Assembly: GCA_026707665.1 (NCBI GenBank)
Contig: JAPOWK010000121.1
Span: 1-64,000 of the forward strand
DNA: 64,000 nt
Origin: Chloroflexota bacterium
GTDB taxonomy: Bacteria; Chloroflexota; Anaerolineae; Aggregatilineales; Phototrophicaceae
Direction of reading: 5' to 3'
A program made the translations under genes and the position numbers. The notes below the pieces were generated by a model. That model was given only the letters and a program-made list of their open reading frames with translations, was not told where the DNA came from and did no database searches. Every line of letters starts with the position of its first letter. Positions within the stretch are counted from its first letter, which is position 1. This document shows, piece after piece, positions 26,766 through 34,897 of this stretch.

Positions 26766-27374
26766 ATGCCGACCTTTGAAATATTCAGGACATTGCCCGA
26801 GCAGATTGCGGCGCGCCTGCAGCAAGATATTCTCGCGGGCCAGTTGCAACCGGGCGACCCCTTGCGCGAGGTCGATTTGTCTGAACGCTTCGGCGTCAGC
26901 CGCGGGCCGGTTCGCGAGGCATTCCGTCAGCTCACCCAGCAGGGGCTGCTCGTCCTGGAACCGAACAAAGGCGTGCGAGTGGCGCAGAACCCAAGCGTCG
27001 AGGTGCGCCCGCTCGTCGTTCAGCTTCGGCGAACAATCGAAGTTTTTGTGCTGGAGAGCATCTTCGACCGCATCACTGCCGACGACCTTGCCGTCTGGGA
27101 TGAGATTCTTGATGACATCAAATCCGCCTGTGAGTCGAATGACCTGAACGCGCTGACCGACCATGATCTGCGCTTTCACCAGGCGATTGTGAAAAGCCAT
27201 GACGACCGCGATCTCTTCACTCTTTGGCAGCCGATAGCGATGCGCATGATGATGCAATACAATCGGCTGGACGATCTGATGGAGAGCTATCGCGAGCACC
27301 AGCGAATCCTGGACGCGATACGATCCGGCGACCAAAGGGCGGCAATCGAGGCGCTGTCGACCAATATTCAATAG
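26766..27374 (+). CDS. GntR-family transcriptional regulator with FCD (FadR-type) ligand domain
   Basis: The protein has 202 residues. The winged HTH is at 5-72: LREVDLSERFGVSRGPVREAFRQLTQQGLLVLEPNKGVRV. The all-helical FCD domain follows, with the metal-ligand pair DLRFH near 142 and EHQRILDAIRSGD near 180. The final His of the usual metal site is replaced by Asn (STNIQ), and the chain ends earlier than most members. FCD regulators bind small acids such as uronates, galactonate or lactate. The gene follows the permeases by about 95 nt and no promoter is visible in between. ATG 26766 with GGAAG upstream is preferred over TTG 26748. It is the best candidate binder of the three ATTGT-NN-ACAAT palindromes. 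Confidence 0.9.
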   Translation: MPTFEIFRTLPEQIAARLQQDILAGQLQPGDPLREVDLSERFGVSRGPVREAFRQLTQQGLLVLEPNKGVRVAQNPSVEVRPLVVQLRRTIEVFVLESIFDRITADDLAVWDEILDDIKSACESNDLNALTDHDLRFHQAIVKSHDDRDLFTLWQPIAMRMMMQYNRLDDLMESYREHQRILDAIRSGDQRAAIEALSTNIQ

Positions 27375-27491
27375 CTATTGAGCCGTCTCCCTAGCCTCAG
27401 AGGGCTATCTTCTAAATTAACCAGTTCATTCAAGTCTAAGATGGAATCAAGCCAGGCATAAGAAAGATTGTTGAAAACAAATAGCAATTGT

Positions 27492-27512
27492 GGGCGAGCC
27501 ACCGGCTCGCCC
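27492..27512. repeat. perfect short inverted repeat (REP-like hairpin)
   Basis: GGGCGAGCC-ACC-GGCTCGCCC is a 9-bp perfect stem with a 3-nt loop and no T-run on either side. It lies in the 241-bp gap between the GntR gene and the dehydrogenase. It may be a dispersed REP element or an mRNA 3-prime stabiliser. Confidence 0.65.
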
Positions 27513-27615
27513 GTACAACCCTCCAAATATATTTGCGATTACTGTCTTGTCGCAATCACTATAATGGCTTACTTGTAATCACTGAGAATCTGTTCTGAAA
27601 CGAAGGACGAACGAG

Positions 27616-28632
27616 ATGGCGCAAGCAGCCTATTACGAAGGTGACCGCAAGATTCGATTGGGCGTCGGCGAGCCAGTCGCTCCGGGCGCGGGCGAAGCGC
27701 AATTGAAAGTATCGCATTGCGGCATCTGTGGGACCGATCTGCATATTTTCCACGGCGCCATGGACGCGCGCGTGAAAATGCCCTTGGTCATGGGTCATGA
27801 AATGTCGGCTACCGTGCAGCAACTGGGCGATGGCGTCGAAGACTTCGAATTGGGCGACAATGTTGTCGTCATGCCGCTGGCGCCTTGCAGAGATTGCCCC
27901 GCTTGCGCCGCCGGGCACAGTCATATCTGCCACAATTTGAACTTCCTTGGCATTGATACCCCGGGCGCCTTTCAAAGCTATTGGACCGTTCCCGCATACA
28001 CATTGCACCGCATACCGTCAAATCTGTCGTTGAAGCATGCCGCGCTGATTGAGCCGCTGGCGGTGGCTTGCCATGATGTTCGGCTGGCTGACGTGCGCCC
28101 GGGCGACCAGGCCGTCGTGCTTGGTGGCGGACCCATCGGCATGCTGGTGGCGCTGGTGGCGCGGGAAGCCGGCGCCGATGTGATCGTCTCCGAGATCAAC
28201 CCCTACCGCGTCGAACTCGCCCGGAAGCTTGGCTTTGAGGCGATCAATCCGAGCGAGACCGATCTGATCGAACTGGTAATGCGGCGGACGAAAGGAAAAG
28301 GCGCTGATATCGTATTTGAAGTATCGGGCTCTCAAGCAGGCGCCGACATCATGACGGAATTGCTGCGAACGCGGGGGCTGGCAGTAGTGGTGGCGATATT
28401 TGCGCAGAAGCCGCGGATCGACCTTTTCCGCTTTTTCTGGCGCGAGCTTCGCTTGATAGGCGTGCGCGTTTACGAATCGCAAGACTTCGAGGATGCGATC
28501 GCGCTGGCCGCAGCAGGCGCCCTGCCTTTGGATGAGCTCATCACCGATATCCGCCCCTTGAGCGGTCTGCGTTCCGGCTTTGAAGACATGGAAAGAGGCG
28601 GCCGCGCAATGAAGATTCTGCTGGAGATCTGA
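27616..28632 (+). CDS. zinc-dependent alcohol/sugar dehydrogenase (MDR family)
   Basis: The protein has 338 residues. The catalytic zinc ligands lie in HCGICGTDLHIFHG and GHEMSA. Structural zinc cysteines follow in CRDCPACAAGHSHIC. The NAD(P)-binding Rossmann signature is VVLGGGPIGMLVALVAREAGADVIVSEI. It resembles threonine/sorbitol/galactonate-type dehydrogenases that oxidise a secondary hydroxyl of a polyol or sugar acid. Its stop codon is followed immediately by the SDR start, so the two are coupled. It plausibly oxidises the sugar or acid released by the island hydrolases; the substrate is not determined. Confidence 0.88.
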   Translation: MAQAAYYEGDRKIRLGVGEPVAPGAGEAQLKVSHCGICGTDLHIFHGAMDARVKMPLVMGHEMSATVQQLGDGVEDFELGDNVVVMPLAPCRDCPACAAGHSHICHNLNFLGIDTPGAFQSYWTVPAYTLHRIPSNLSLKHAALIEPLAVACHDVRLADVRPGDQAVVLGGGPIGMLVALVAREAGADVIVSEINPYRVELARKLGFEAINPSETDLIELVMRRTKGKGADIVFEVSGSQAGADIMTELLRTRGLAVVVAIFAQKPRIDLFRFFWRELRLIGVRVYESQDFEDAIALAAAGALPLDELITDIRPLSGLRSGFEDMERGGRAMKILLEI

Positions 28633-29403
28633 ATGGACATCTTGGAACTGTTTCGCCTTGATGGAAAAACCGCGCTGGTCACTGGCGCGCGCCGCGGCAT
28701 TGGCAAAGCGATGGCGCTCGGGCTGGCGGAAGCGGGCGCCGATATTATCGCCGTCAGCGCCAATCTTGAAGCGGAAGGGAGCGCGATTGAGCATGAGGTT
28801 TCAGCGCTAGGCCGCGCCTTCGCCGGCTACCGCTGCGACTTTTCCAATCGCGAGGATCTATATCGCTTCATCCAGGACGTAAAGGCCAATCACGCCGCCA
28901 TCGACATCCTGGTCAATAACGCCGGTACGGTATTGCGTGAGCCGGCCGAGAGCCACAGCGACGCCTACTGGGATAAGATCATCGACACGAACCTCAGCGC
29001 GCAGTTTGTACTCAGCCGCGAGATTGGGGTAGGGATGCTGGCGCGCGGCAGCGGCAAAATCATCTTCACCGCTTCCCTGCTAACCTTTCAGGGCGGCATC
29101 ACCGTGCCCGGTTACGCGGCCAGCAAAGGCGGTTTGGGACAATTGACCAAGGCGCTCGCCAATGAATGGGCCGGGCGCGGCGTACAGGTGAACGCAATTG
29201 CGCCCGGCTATGTACGCACAGATGTCACCGAAGCGCTGCAAAACGATCCCGAGCGCTATCGTTCCATTCTGGAGCGGATACCGGCTGGGCGCTGGGGCGA
29301 AGTCGACGACTTCAAGGGACCGGCGGTCTTTCTCGCCTCAGCCGCATCAGACTTCGTCAATGGCGAGATTCTGGTGGTTGACGGCGGCTGGATGGGACGG
29401 TAA
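28633..29403 (+). CDS. short-chain dehydrogenase, KduD-like (2-deoxy-D-gluconate 3-dehydrogenase type)
   Basis: The protein has 256 residues. The cofactor motif VTGARRGIGKAMALGLAEAGADI is at 17-39, NNAG at about 96, and the catalytic YAASKGG near 160 with an upstream Ser. IPAGRWGEVDDF and FLASAASDFVNGEILVVDGGW match KduD closely. KduD interconverts 5-keto-4-deoxyuronate-derived 2-keto-3-deoxygluconate (DKII to KDG) or 2-deoxygluconate in uronate and pectin/alginate-type degradation. The start ATG directly follows the upstream TGA. Other SDR sugar dehydrogenases share parts of this pattern, so the exact reaction is uncertain. Confidence 0.82.
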   Translation: MDILELFRLDGKTALVTGARRGIGKAMALGLAEAGADIIAVSANLEAEGSAIEHEVSALGRAFAGYRCDFSNREDLYRFIQDVKANHAAIDILVNNAGTVLREPAESHSDAYWDKIIDTNLSAQFVLSREIGVGMLARGSGKIIFTASLLTFQGGITVPGYAASKGGLGQLTKALANEWAGRGVQVNAIAPGYVRTDVTEALQNDPERYRSILERIPAGRWGEVDDFKGPAVFLASAASDFVNGEILVVDGGWMGR

Positions 29404-29424
29404 TTCAGCGGTTCCTACTTTCGA

Positions 29425-30660
29425 CTAGGCGCCAATGGTCGGGCGGTCGACAGCGGCTTGCTCCGCCAGGATGCGCTGGCGCCATTCATCGGACAGTAGC
29501 ACCTGGGGCTGAAACCAGGACGCTTCATGCCAATGCAGATTGCTGCCCTTGAACTCGGGCCGCTCGCAATCGCGCGACAGGGCGCAATCGAATCGCACGA
29601 TGTACAAACCGCTGTACCCATCTTTCGTTTGGGGAATGATGTGGCTGAGCCCCCAGGTAACGCCGCGTCCGTCGCCATTATCGGCGAAGGCGTCCGGACA
29701 GAAGGGGCCGGGCGCGTGAGGCGAATGCTGGACGTGCGCCTTCGGTACAAAGTTCAAGCCATCCGGCGCGAATTGCACCGTGTCTTTCTCCGGTCCATCC
29801 TGGATGAGCAAGGCGGCGATGCCCGCTTCATAAGGCCAGAGCATGGTCTCGTGCCCGGAATTTGTCACCGGATTCAACTCAGATTTGATATAAGGACCTT
29901 CGGGATGCTCGGCGATGGCGACGCCTTGCGCCCGCAATAAGTTGCCGGGCGATTTGTCCGCCGGCGAGCCTTTGTAATACACCCAGATTTTGCCCTGGTA
30001 GACCAAGGGATAGGGATCGTGAATGGCGCAGCTGTCCCATGCGCCTTCCGCGCCCTGCTCCACGACCGGGCGTTCCAGCCGCGTCCAGGGTCCATCAGGC
30101 GAGTCCGACCATGCCATGCTGACATTCACGCAGTCGTTCTGCCGCCACATTGTCGTGAAGCACTGATAGTAGAGATAGTAGCGCCCGCCGTAGATGAGGA
30201 TATCGGGTGTCGACAGCGAGCGATCGCCATAACCGCCTTTGGGCGCGCGCGGCACCGCCACCCCTTGCTCGACCCAATGAAAGCCGTCCCTTGAAGTGGC
30301 AAAGCAAATGTCCGCCAGATCCCAGTCGACGATCGGTGTCTCATCATCGCCCTGGTCGATGTTAAAACGCCCAACCGGCGCCCGCTCCGTCCGCCGGCGC
30401 GTATACCAGACGTAATAGGTGTCATTGATCTTGAGCACCTTTGACGGATCACGCCGCGAAACCGACAATTCGGAATCGTCTTTGCCGATGCCGCTGACAG
30501 GTGAATACTTGAAGACGGTATAAAATGGATTGCCCGGATCTTGGTTGGGAGTCCACATGTCATAGAGGCGTTCCATCGCCGCGCTCAACGGACGATCCTT
30601 TGGCTTTTCCAGCGGCAGCCGACCGGGAAAAGCGGCTGTCTGTTTCCTGTTTTCGCTCAT
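29425..30660 (-). CDS. GH117-like glycoside hydrolase, paralog 3
   Basis: The protein has 411 residues. PLSAAMERLYDMWTP gives the SxAxxR motif. GIGKDDSELSVSRRDPSKV, YYVWYTRR, SDSPDGPWTRLERPVVEQG, NSGHETMLWPYEAGIAALL and GPEKDTVQFAPDGLNF follow. Its C-terminal FDCALSRDCERPEFKGSNLHW tail groups it with the fused protein at 32390-34876 rather than with the two 361-residue paralogs. AGGAGGA precedes tandem ATGs; the second (30660) has the better spacing. It is transcribed alone, divergent from the GMC oxidoreductase across operator site 3, and converges on the SDR gene. Confidence 0.72.
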   Translation of the reverse strand: MSENRKQTAAFPGRLPLEKPKDRPLSAAMERLYDMWTPNQDPGNPFYTVFKYSPVSGIGKDDSELSVSRRDPSKVLKINDTYYVWYTRRRTERAPVGRFNIDQGDDETPIVDWDLADICFATSRDGFHWVEQGVAVPRAPKGGYGDRSLSTPDILIYGGRYYLYYQCFTTMWRQNDCVNVSMAWSDSPDGPWTRLERPVVEQGAEGAWDSCAIHDPYPLVYQGKIWVYYKGSPADKSPGNLLRAQGVAIAEHPEGPYIKSELNPVTNSGHETMLWPYEAGIAALLIQDGPEKDTVQFAPDGLNFVPKAHVQHSPHAPGPFCPDAFADNGDGRGVTWGLSHIIPQTKDGYSGLYIVRFDCALSRDCERPEFKGSNLHWHEASWFQPQVLLSDEWRQRILAEQAAVDRPTIGA

Positions 30661-30700
30661 CATTCCTCCTGATCCAGGCGCTCCCATAGATACGCGAAAA

Positions 30701-30729
30701 TTGTAAGACAGAACTGCGATCAGTATAAT
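30701..30729 (+). promoter_or_regulatory. sigma70 promoter for the GMC oxidoreductase / fused GH117-like operon
   Basis: TTGTAA at 30701-30706 and a perfect TATAAT at 30724-30729 have 17-bp spacing. The predicted transcription start, near 30736, falls on the operator palindrome. Confidence 0.75.
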
Positions 30730-30735
30730 GGCTGA

Positions 30736-30747
30736 ATTGTAGACAAT
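30736..30747. promoter_or_regulatory. palindromic operator ATTGT-AG-ACAAT (site 3), at the transcription start
   Basis: A perfect 5+2+5 palindrome identical to the reverse complement of site 1 (10631-10642). It is placed just downstream of the TATAAT box in the divergent region between GH117-like paralog 3 and the GMC oxidoreductase. Confidence 0.7.
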
Positions 30748-30812
30748 AGACAGAAGCAATTCAAATTGCCAGATTGCGCGAAGCGGGTCGCCGTCCGAAA
30801 TGGGAGCGCGAG

Positions 30813-32387
30813 ATGATCACTGCGGATTATATTGTGGTCGGCGCTGGCTCGGCCGGCGCGGCGGTCGCGAGCCGCCTCAGCGAAGACGATACCTGCTCGG
30901 TGGCGCTGCTTGAAGCCGGCGGACCGGACAGCAATCCAAATATCCGCATTCCGGCGCGCTTCTCCGAGCTCTTTCACAGCGAATACGACTGGGATTACCG
31001 GACCGTGCCCCAGCCCGGCTTCAACAATCGGCGGGAATACGTGCCGCGCGGTAAAGTGTTCGGCGGCACCAGTTCCATGAACGCCATGGTTTATCAACGC
31101 GGTCACCCATCGGATTACGACGGCTGGGCGGCGCGCGGAAACGAAGGCTGGTCTTACCAAGAGGTGCTGCCCTTCTTCCGCAAGATGCAGCACCAGGAAC
31201 GCGGCGAATCCGAGCATCACGGCGTCGGTGGGCCGATCAATGTCGCCGACCCGCAAGATCCCAATCCACTCAGCCTGGCTTTCGTCGAAGCGGCGCTCGA
31301 ATTGGGATACGCTCATAAGGCCGACTTCAATGACGGCGACCAGGAAGGCTTCGGCGTCTACCAGGTGACGCAGAAAAGCGGCCAGCGGCACAGCACCGCC
31401 GCTGGCTATTTGCGGCCGGCGCTGGAACGAGCAAACCTAACCGCCCTGCCCTATGCTCAAGTCACGAAACTTATCATCGAGAACCGCCAATGCGTCGGGC
31501 TTCAGTATTATCACGACGGTGAGCTTAAGACGGCGCGCGCGAATCAGGAGGTCATCATCTGCGGCGGCGCGATTAATTCGCCTCAGCTTCTGCTGCTATC
31601 CGGTATCGGACCGGCCGATCAGCTCGCCGAATTCGACATTCCGCTGGTGATGGACCTGCCTGGGGTTGGTCAAAACCTGATGGATCATATACAGGTCCCG
31701 CTGGCCTATCATTGCGAGAAGCCCGTCAGCCTGGTCGGCAAAGACGCGCCCGAGCAAGTTCGACTTTATCAAGAAGAACGCATGGGACTGCTGACTTCCA
31801 ATCTCGGCGAGTCTGGCGGCTTCGTGAAGCTTAATCCCGCTGCGCCGGCGCCCGAATTGCAGTACCATTTTGGACCGGACTGGTTCGTTCGCCACGGCTT
31901 CGAAATGCCCGCCGGGCATGGCTTCACGATACTCGTAGGACTGGTGGGCTCCAAAAGCGCTGGCGAGCTCAAGCTGCTTTCCGCCGATCCCTTTGCGCCA
32001 CCTTTCATCGACTTCGCCTGCCTCGAAGAAGATGCCGATGTGCAAGTGCTGCTGGAAGGGCTCCGGCTGGGGCGGCGGATCGCGGCGGCCCCGCCCTTAG
32101 ATCCCTATCGCGGCGCCGAGTTCCTGCCCGGCGAGGATGTGACAGCCGATGAAGAACTCATTCACTTCATCCGCGAATTCGCCACGACGATCTATCACCC
32201 GACTTGCAGCTGCAAAATGGGGCGCGACCCGCTGGCGGTGGTGGATGAGCGGCTGCGCGTTCACGGGATTGCCGGCCTGCGCGTCGCCGACGCTTCAATC
32301 ATGCCGCATATCATCAACGCGAATACAAATGCGCCCTGTATCATGATCGGCGAAAAAGCGGCCGCCATGATCAGGGAGGACAGGTGA
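30813..32387 (+). CDS. GMC-family FAD-dependent oxidoreductase (choline dehydrogenase-like)
   Basis: The protein has 524 residues. The N-terminal FAD-binding motif is DYIVVGAGSAGAAVASRLSED, with the GMC signatures GKVFGGTSSMNAMVYQRGHPSDYD near 90 and GGAINSPQLLLLSGIGP near 255. The catalytic His is in YHPTCSCKMG and an Asn in NANTNAPCIMIGEKAA. It oxidises an alcohol or sugar hydroxyl with FAD and passes electrons to a quinone or oxygen. ATG 30813 with GGGAG upstream is chosen over 30774. It is followed two nt later by the fused GH117-like gene, so the oxidation step and the glycosidase are co-expressed. Confidence 0.9.
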   Translation: MITADYIVVGAGSAGAAVASRLSEDDTCSVALLEAGGPDSNPNIRIPARFSELFHSEYDWDYRTVPQPGFNNRREYVPRGKVFGGTSSMNAMVYQRGHPSDYDGWAARGNEGWSYQEVLPFFRKMQHQERGESEHHGVGGPINVADPQDPNPLSLAFVEAALELGYAHKADFNDGDQEGFGVYQVTQKSGQRHSTAAGYLRPALERANLTALPYAQVTKLIIENRQCVGLQYYHDGELKTARANQEVIICGGAINSPQLLLLSGIGPADQLAEFDIPLVMDLPGVGQNLMDHIQVPLAYHCEKPVSLVGKDAPEQVRLYQEERMGLLTSNLGESGGFVKLNPAAPAPELQYHFGPDWFVRHGFEMPAGHGFTILVGLVGSKSAGELKLLSADPFAPPFIDFACLEEDADVQVLLEGLRLGRRIAAAPPLDPYRGAEFLPGEDVTADEELIHFIREFATTIYHPTCSCKMGRDPLAVVDERLRVHGIAGLRVADASIMPHIINANTNAPCIMIGEKAAAMIREDR

Positions 32388-32389
32388 CG

Positions 32390-34876
32390 ATGAGCAAATT
32401 CAGCGATAACCGACCACGCCTCCCGGGCGAACCAAGCGAACAGAAGCCAAGCGATCGCCCGCTCAGCGCCGCCCACGCGCGGCTCTACGACAAGTGGGGC
32501 ATCCATCAAGACTCGACTAACGAGTTCTACACCACGTTCAAATACAGTCGTATCAGCGGCATCGGGAAGGAAGCCGGCGTTACTAGGCGCGATCCGACAA
32601 CCGTCCTGCGCATTGATGGCAGGTATTACGTCTGGTACACGCGGCGCCACACCGCCAACGATCGCGATCACAGCAATAAGCCGCCCTATCGAGAGCAAAG
32701 CTGGGATACGCCAGTATTCGATTGGGACCTGGCGGAGATCTGGTACGCCACATCCGAGGACGGCTTCAACTGGACGGAACAAGGCGTCGCCGTGAAGCGC
32801 GGACCCGAAGACGCTTATGACGGGCGTTCCGTGTTCACGCCCGATGTGCTGATGACCGGCGACGGCTTCTACCTGTATTACCAGGCGGTTGATTACCCCT
32901 ATCGAACGCGGACGCGCAACACAATCGGAATGTCCTTTTCAAAGTCCCCCCACGGTCCCTGGCAGCGCGCCGAACGACCGGTGCTGGAACCAGGCGAACC
33001 GGGGGAATGGCTGGGCGCCGATGATTCCGACGAGGTTCGCCGCTATGGCGCCTGGGACAGCCACAAGGTGCACGATCCCTTTATTCTCGTCCGCGACGGC
33101 AAGTATTGGCTATATTACAAGGGCCAACCGATGGGCTGGACGACCAAGTACTCGCGGGGCATCGGCTGGGGTGTGGCCATCGCCGACAGGCCGCAAGGAC
33201 CGTTCATCAAGTCGCCGCTGAATCCGGTCACCAACAGCGGCCATGAGACCTGCCTATTCCCCTATGGAGATGGCATTCTCGCCATCTGCGGACATGATGG
33301 GCCCGAGAAAGACACCATCCAATTCGCAAAGGACGGTCTTAATTTCGATGTGGTCGCCCATGTCAATCTCCCGCCACTGGCGGCCGGTCCCTTCGCGCCG
33401 GATTCTTATTGTGATGCGCAGGACGGCGCCGGCATCATCTGGGGTTTGTCGCATATTGCCACCGAAGAGATGAAAACCGGCAACTCCTATATCGTCCGCT
33501 TCGACTGCAACCTGCGGCGCGATTATGAGCGGACTGGCTTTCGCGGGACCAATATCCGTTTTCCGGAGGAAGTTTACTTCTCGTCGGACCTGGCGCTGAA
33601 CGATGCCAATATGCAGGACCTGGTCTATGCCAGCGAGCCGGACAAACCGGACGAATCAAAGCCCGCCGGACCCATCAGCAAGGCAATGGAGCGCGTTTAC
33701 GATACCTACGGCGTCTATAAGGACGCAGGCAGCGAATTCTTCAGCGCCTTCCGCTATTCGCCCGTCAGCGGGATTGGGGTGGAGCCGGGAGTCACGCGGC
33801 GCGATCCTTCCAAAGTCATTCAGGTTGACGGCCTCTTCTATGTCTGGTATTCGCGGCGGCAGACAGAACAACGTTGGCTGGGGATTCCGCATGCCAGCGA
33901 GACCCGGCCCGCCTGGGACTGGGATATGGCTGATATCTGGTACGCCACATCGCGCGACGGCTTCCACTGGGAAGAACGCGGACCGGCCGTGCAACGCGGC
34001 CAGCCGCAATCATTCGACGATCGGTCTGTTTTCACGCCCGATATTATGGTTCTTGACGGCAAGTATTTTCTCTACTATCAGGTGATTCAAGGCGTCTGGA
34101 AGCATCGGTCCATACACCAGATTGCTATGGCTTGGTCTGACTCGCCGGATGGACCTTGGACGAAGCTGGCTGAGCCCGTCTTGCGCACCGGCGCGCGCGG
34201 CAACTTCGTCGGCGAGGAGGACGACGCCGATGCGGTAGACAGCTTCGGCGACTGGGATTCGCACAAGCTGCATGATCCCTTTGTCTTGAACTACCGCGGC
34301 CGGATATGGCTCTATTACAAGGGCGTGCAATTTGGCCGCAGCTACCGTCATGATTTAGGAGTTGGCTGGGGTGTCGCCATCGCCGACGATCCGCAGGGTC
34401 CTTTTGTCAAGTCGCTCTTGAACCCGCTGACCAATAGCGGACATGAGACCTTTCTTTATCCCTTCCGCGAGGGAATCGCCGCTATCACCAGCCACGAAGG
34501 ACCGGAAAAGAATACGGTGCAGTTTGCGCCGGACGGCTTGAATTTCGAGGTCGTTGGCAAGGTATCGGCGCCGCCGGTAGCGGCTGGTCCCTTCGTGCCC
34601 GATGCCTTTAGCGACAGCGGCGATGGGCGCGGCGTAAGCTGGGGGCTGGCGCATATCCAGCATGGACACGACGGACGCCTGGCGAATGGCTACCTGGTTC
34701 GCTTTGACTGCAACCTCAGCCGAGATTGGCGGCGGGCCGATTTCTATCGCGCCTGGAATTACCGTTTTCCCGAATCTGTCTACTTCAGCAATGATTTCAG
34801 CTTGAAGGAAGAAGAGAAGGCGGAAGCGATTCTGCTGATGTCAAGCATCGACGAAGATACGATACCGATGGCGTGA
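32390..34876 (+). CDS. fused tandem GH117-like protein (two complete propeller domains)
   Basis: The protein has 828 residues, about twice the family length. Domain 1 (about 20-410) has LSAAHARLYDKWGIHQD, GVTRRDPTTV, YYVWYTRRHT, NSGHETCLF, GPEKDTIQFAKDGLNF and a FDCNLRRDYERTGFRGTN tail. Domain 2 (about 425-828) repeats the order: ISKAMERVYDTYGVYKD, GVTRRDPSKV, FYVWYSRRQT, NSGHETFLY, GPEKNTVQFAPDGLNF, FDCNLSRDWRRADF. Both keep the SxAxxR, RRDP, GHE and GPEK motifs, so both may be active. GH117 proteins normally dimerise by N-terminal swapping, and a covalent fusion would make an obligate pseudo-dimer (inference). The start is ATG 32390 rather than GTG 32384. Confidence 0.75.
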   Translation: MSKFSDNRPRLPGEPSEQKPSDRPLSAAHARLYDKWGIHQDSTNEFYTTFKYSRISGIGKEAGVTRRDPTTVLRIDGRYYVWYTRRHTANDRDHSNKPPYREQSWDTPVFDWDLAEIWYATSEDGFNWTEQGVAVKRGPEDAYDGRSVFTPDVLMTGDGFYLYYQAVDYPYRTRTRNTIGMSFSKSPHGPWQRAERPVLEPGEPGEWLGADDSDEVRRYGAWDSHKVHDPFILVRDGKYWLYYKGQPMGWTTKYSRGIGWGVAIADRPQGPFIKSPLNPVTNSGHETCLFPYGDGILAICGHDGPEKDTIQFAKDGLNFDVVAHVNLPPLAAGPFAPDSYCDAQDGAGIIWGLSHIATEEMKTGNSYIVRFDCNLRRDYERTGFRGTNIRFPEEVYFSSDLALNDANMQDLVYASEPDKPDESKPAGPISKAMERVYDTYGVYKDAGSEFFSAFRYSPVSGIGVEPGVTRRDPSKVIQVDGLFYVWYSRRQTEQRWLGIPHASETRPAWDWDMADIWYATSRDGFHWEERGPAVQRGQPQSFDDRSVFTPDIMVLDGKYFLYYQVIQGVWKHRSIHQIAMAWSDSPDGPWTKLAEPVLRTGARGNFVGEEDDADAVDSFGDWDSHKLHDPFVLNYRGRIWLYYKGVQFGRSYRHDLGVGWGVAIADDPQGPFVKSLLNPLTNSGHETFLYPFREGIAAITSHEGPEKNTVQFAPDGLNFEVVGKVSAPPVAAGPFVPDAFSDSGDGRGVSWGLAHIQHGHDGRLANGYLVRFDCNLSRDWRRADFYRAWNYRFPESVYFSNDFSLKEEEKAEAILLMSSIDEDTIPMA

Positions 34877-34897
34877 AAAAGGCGAAAGGCGGGCGGC

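Noticed and set aside
27461..27488. ATTGT...ACAA pair resembling a fourth operator upstream of the alcohol dehydrogenase
   Set aside because: The spacing between halves is wrong and the right half is ACAAA; it does not match the 5+2+5 pattern.
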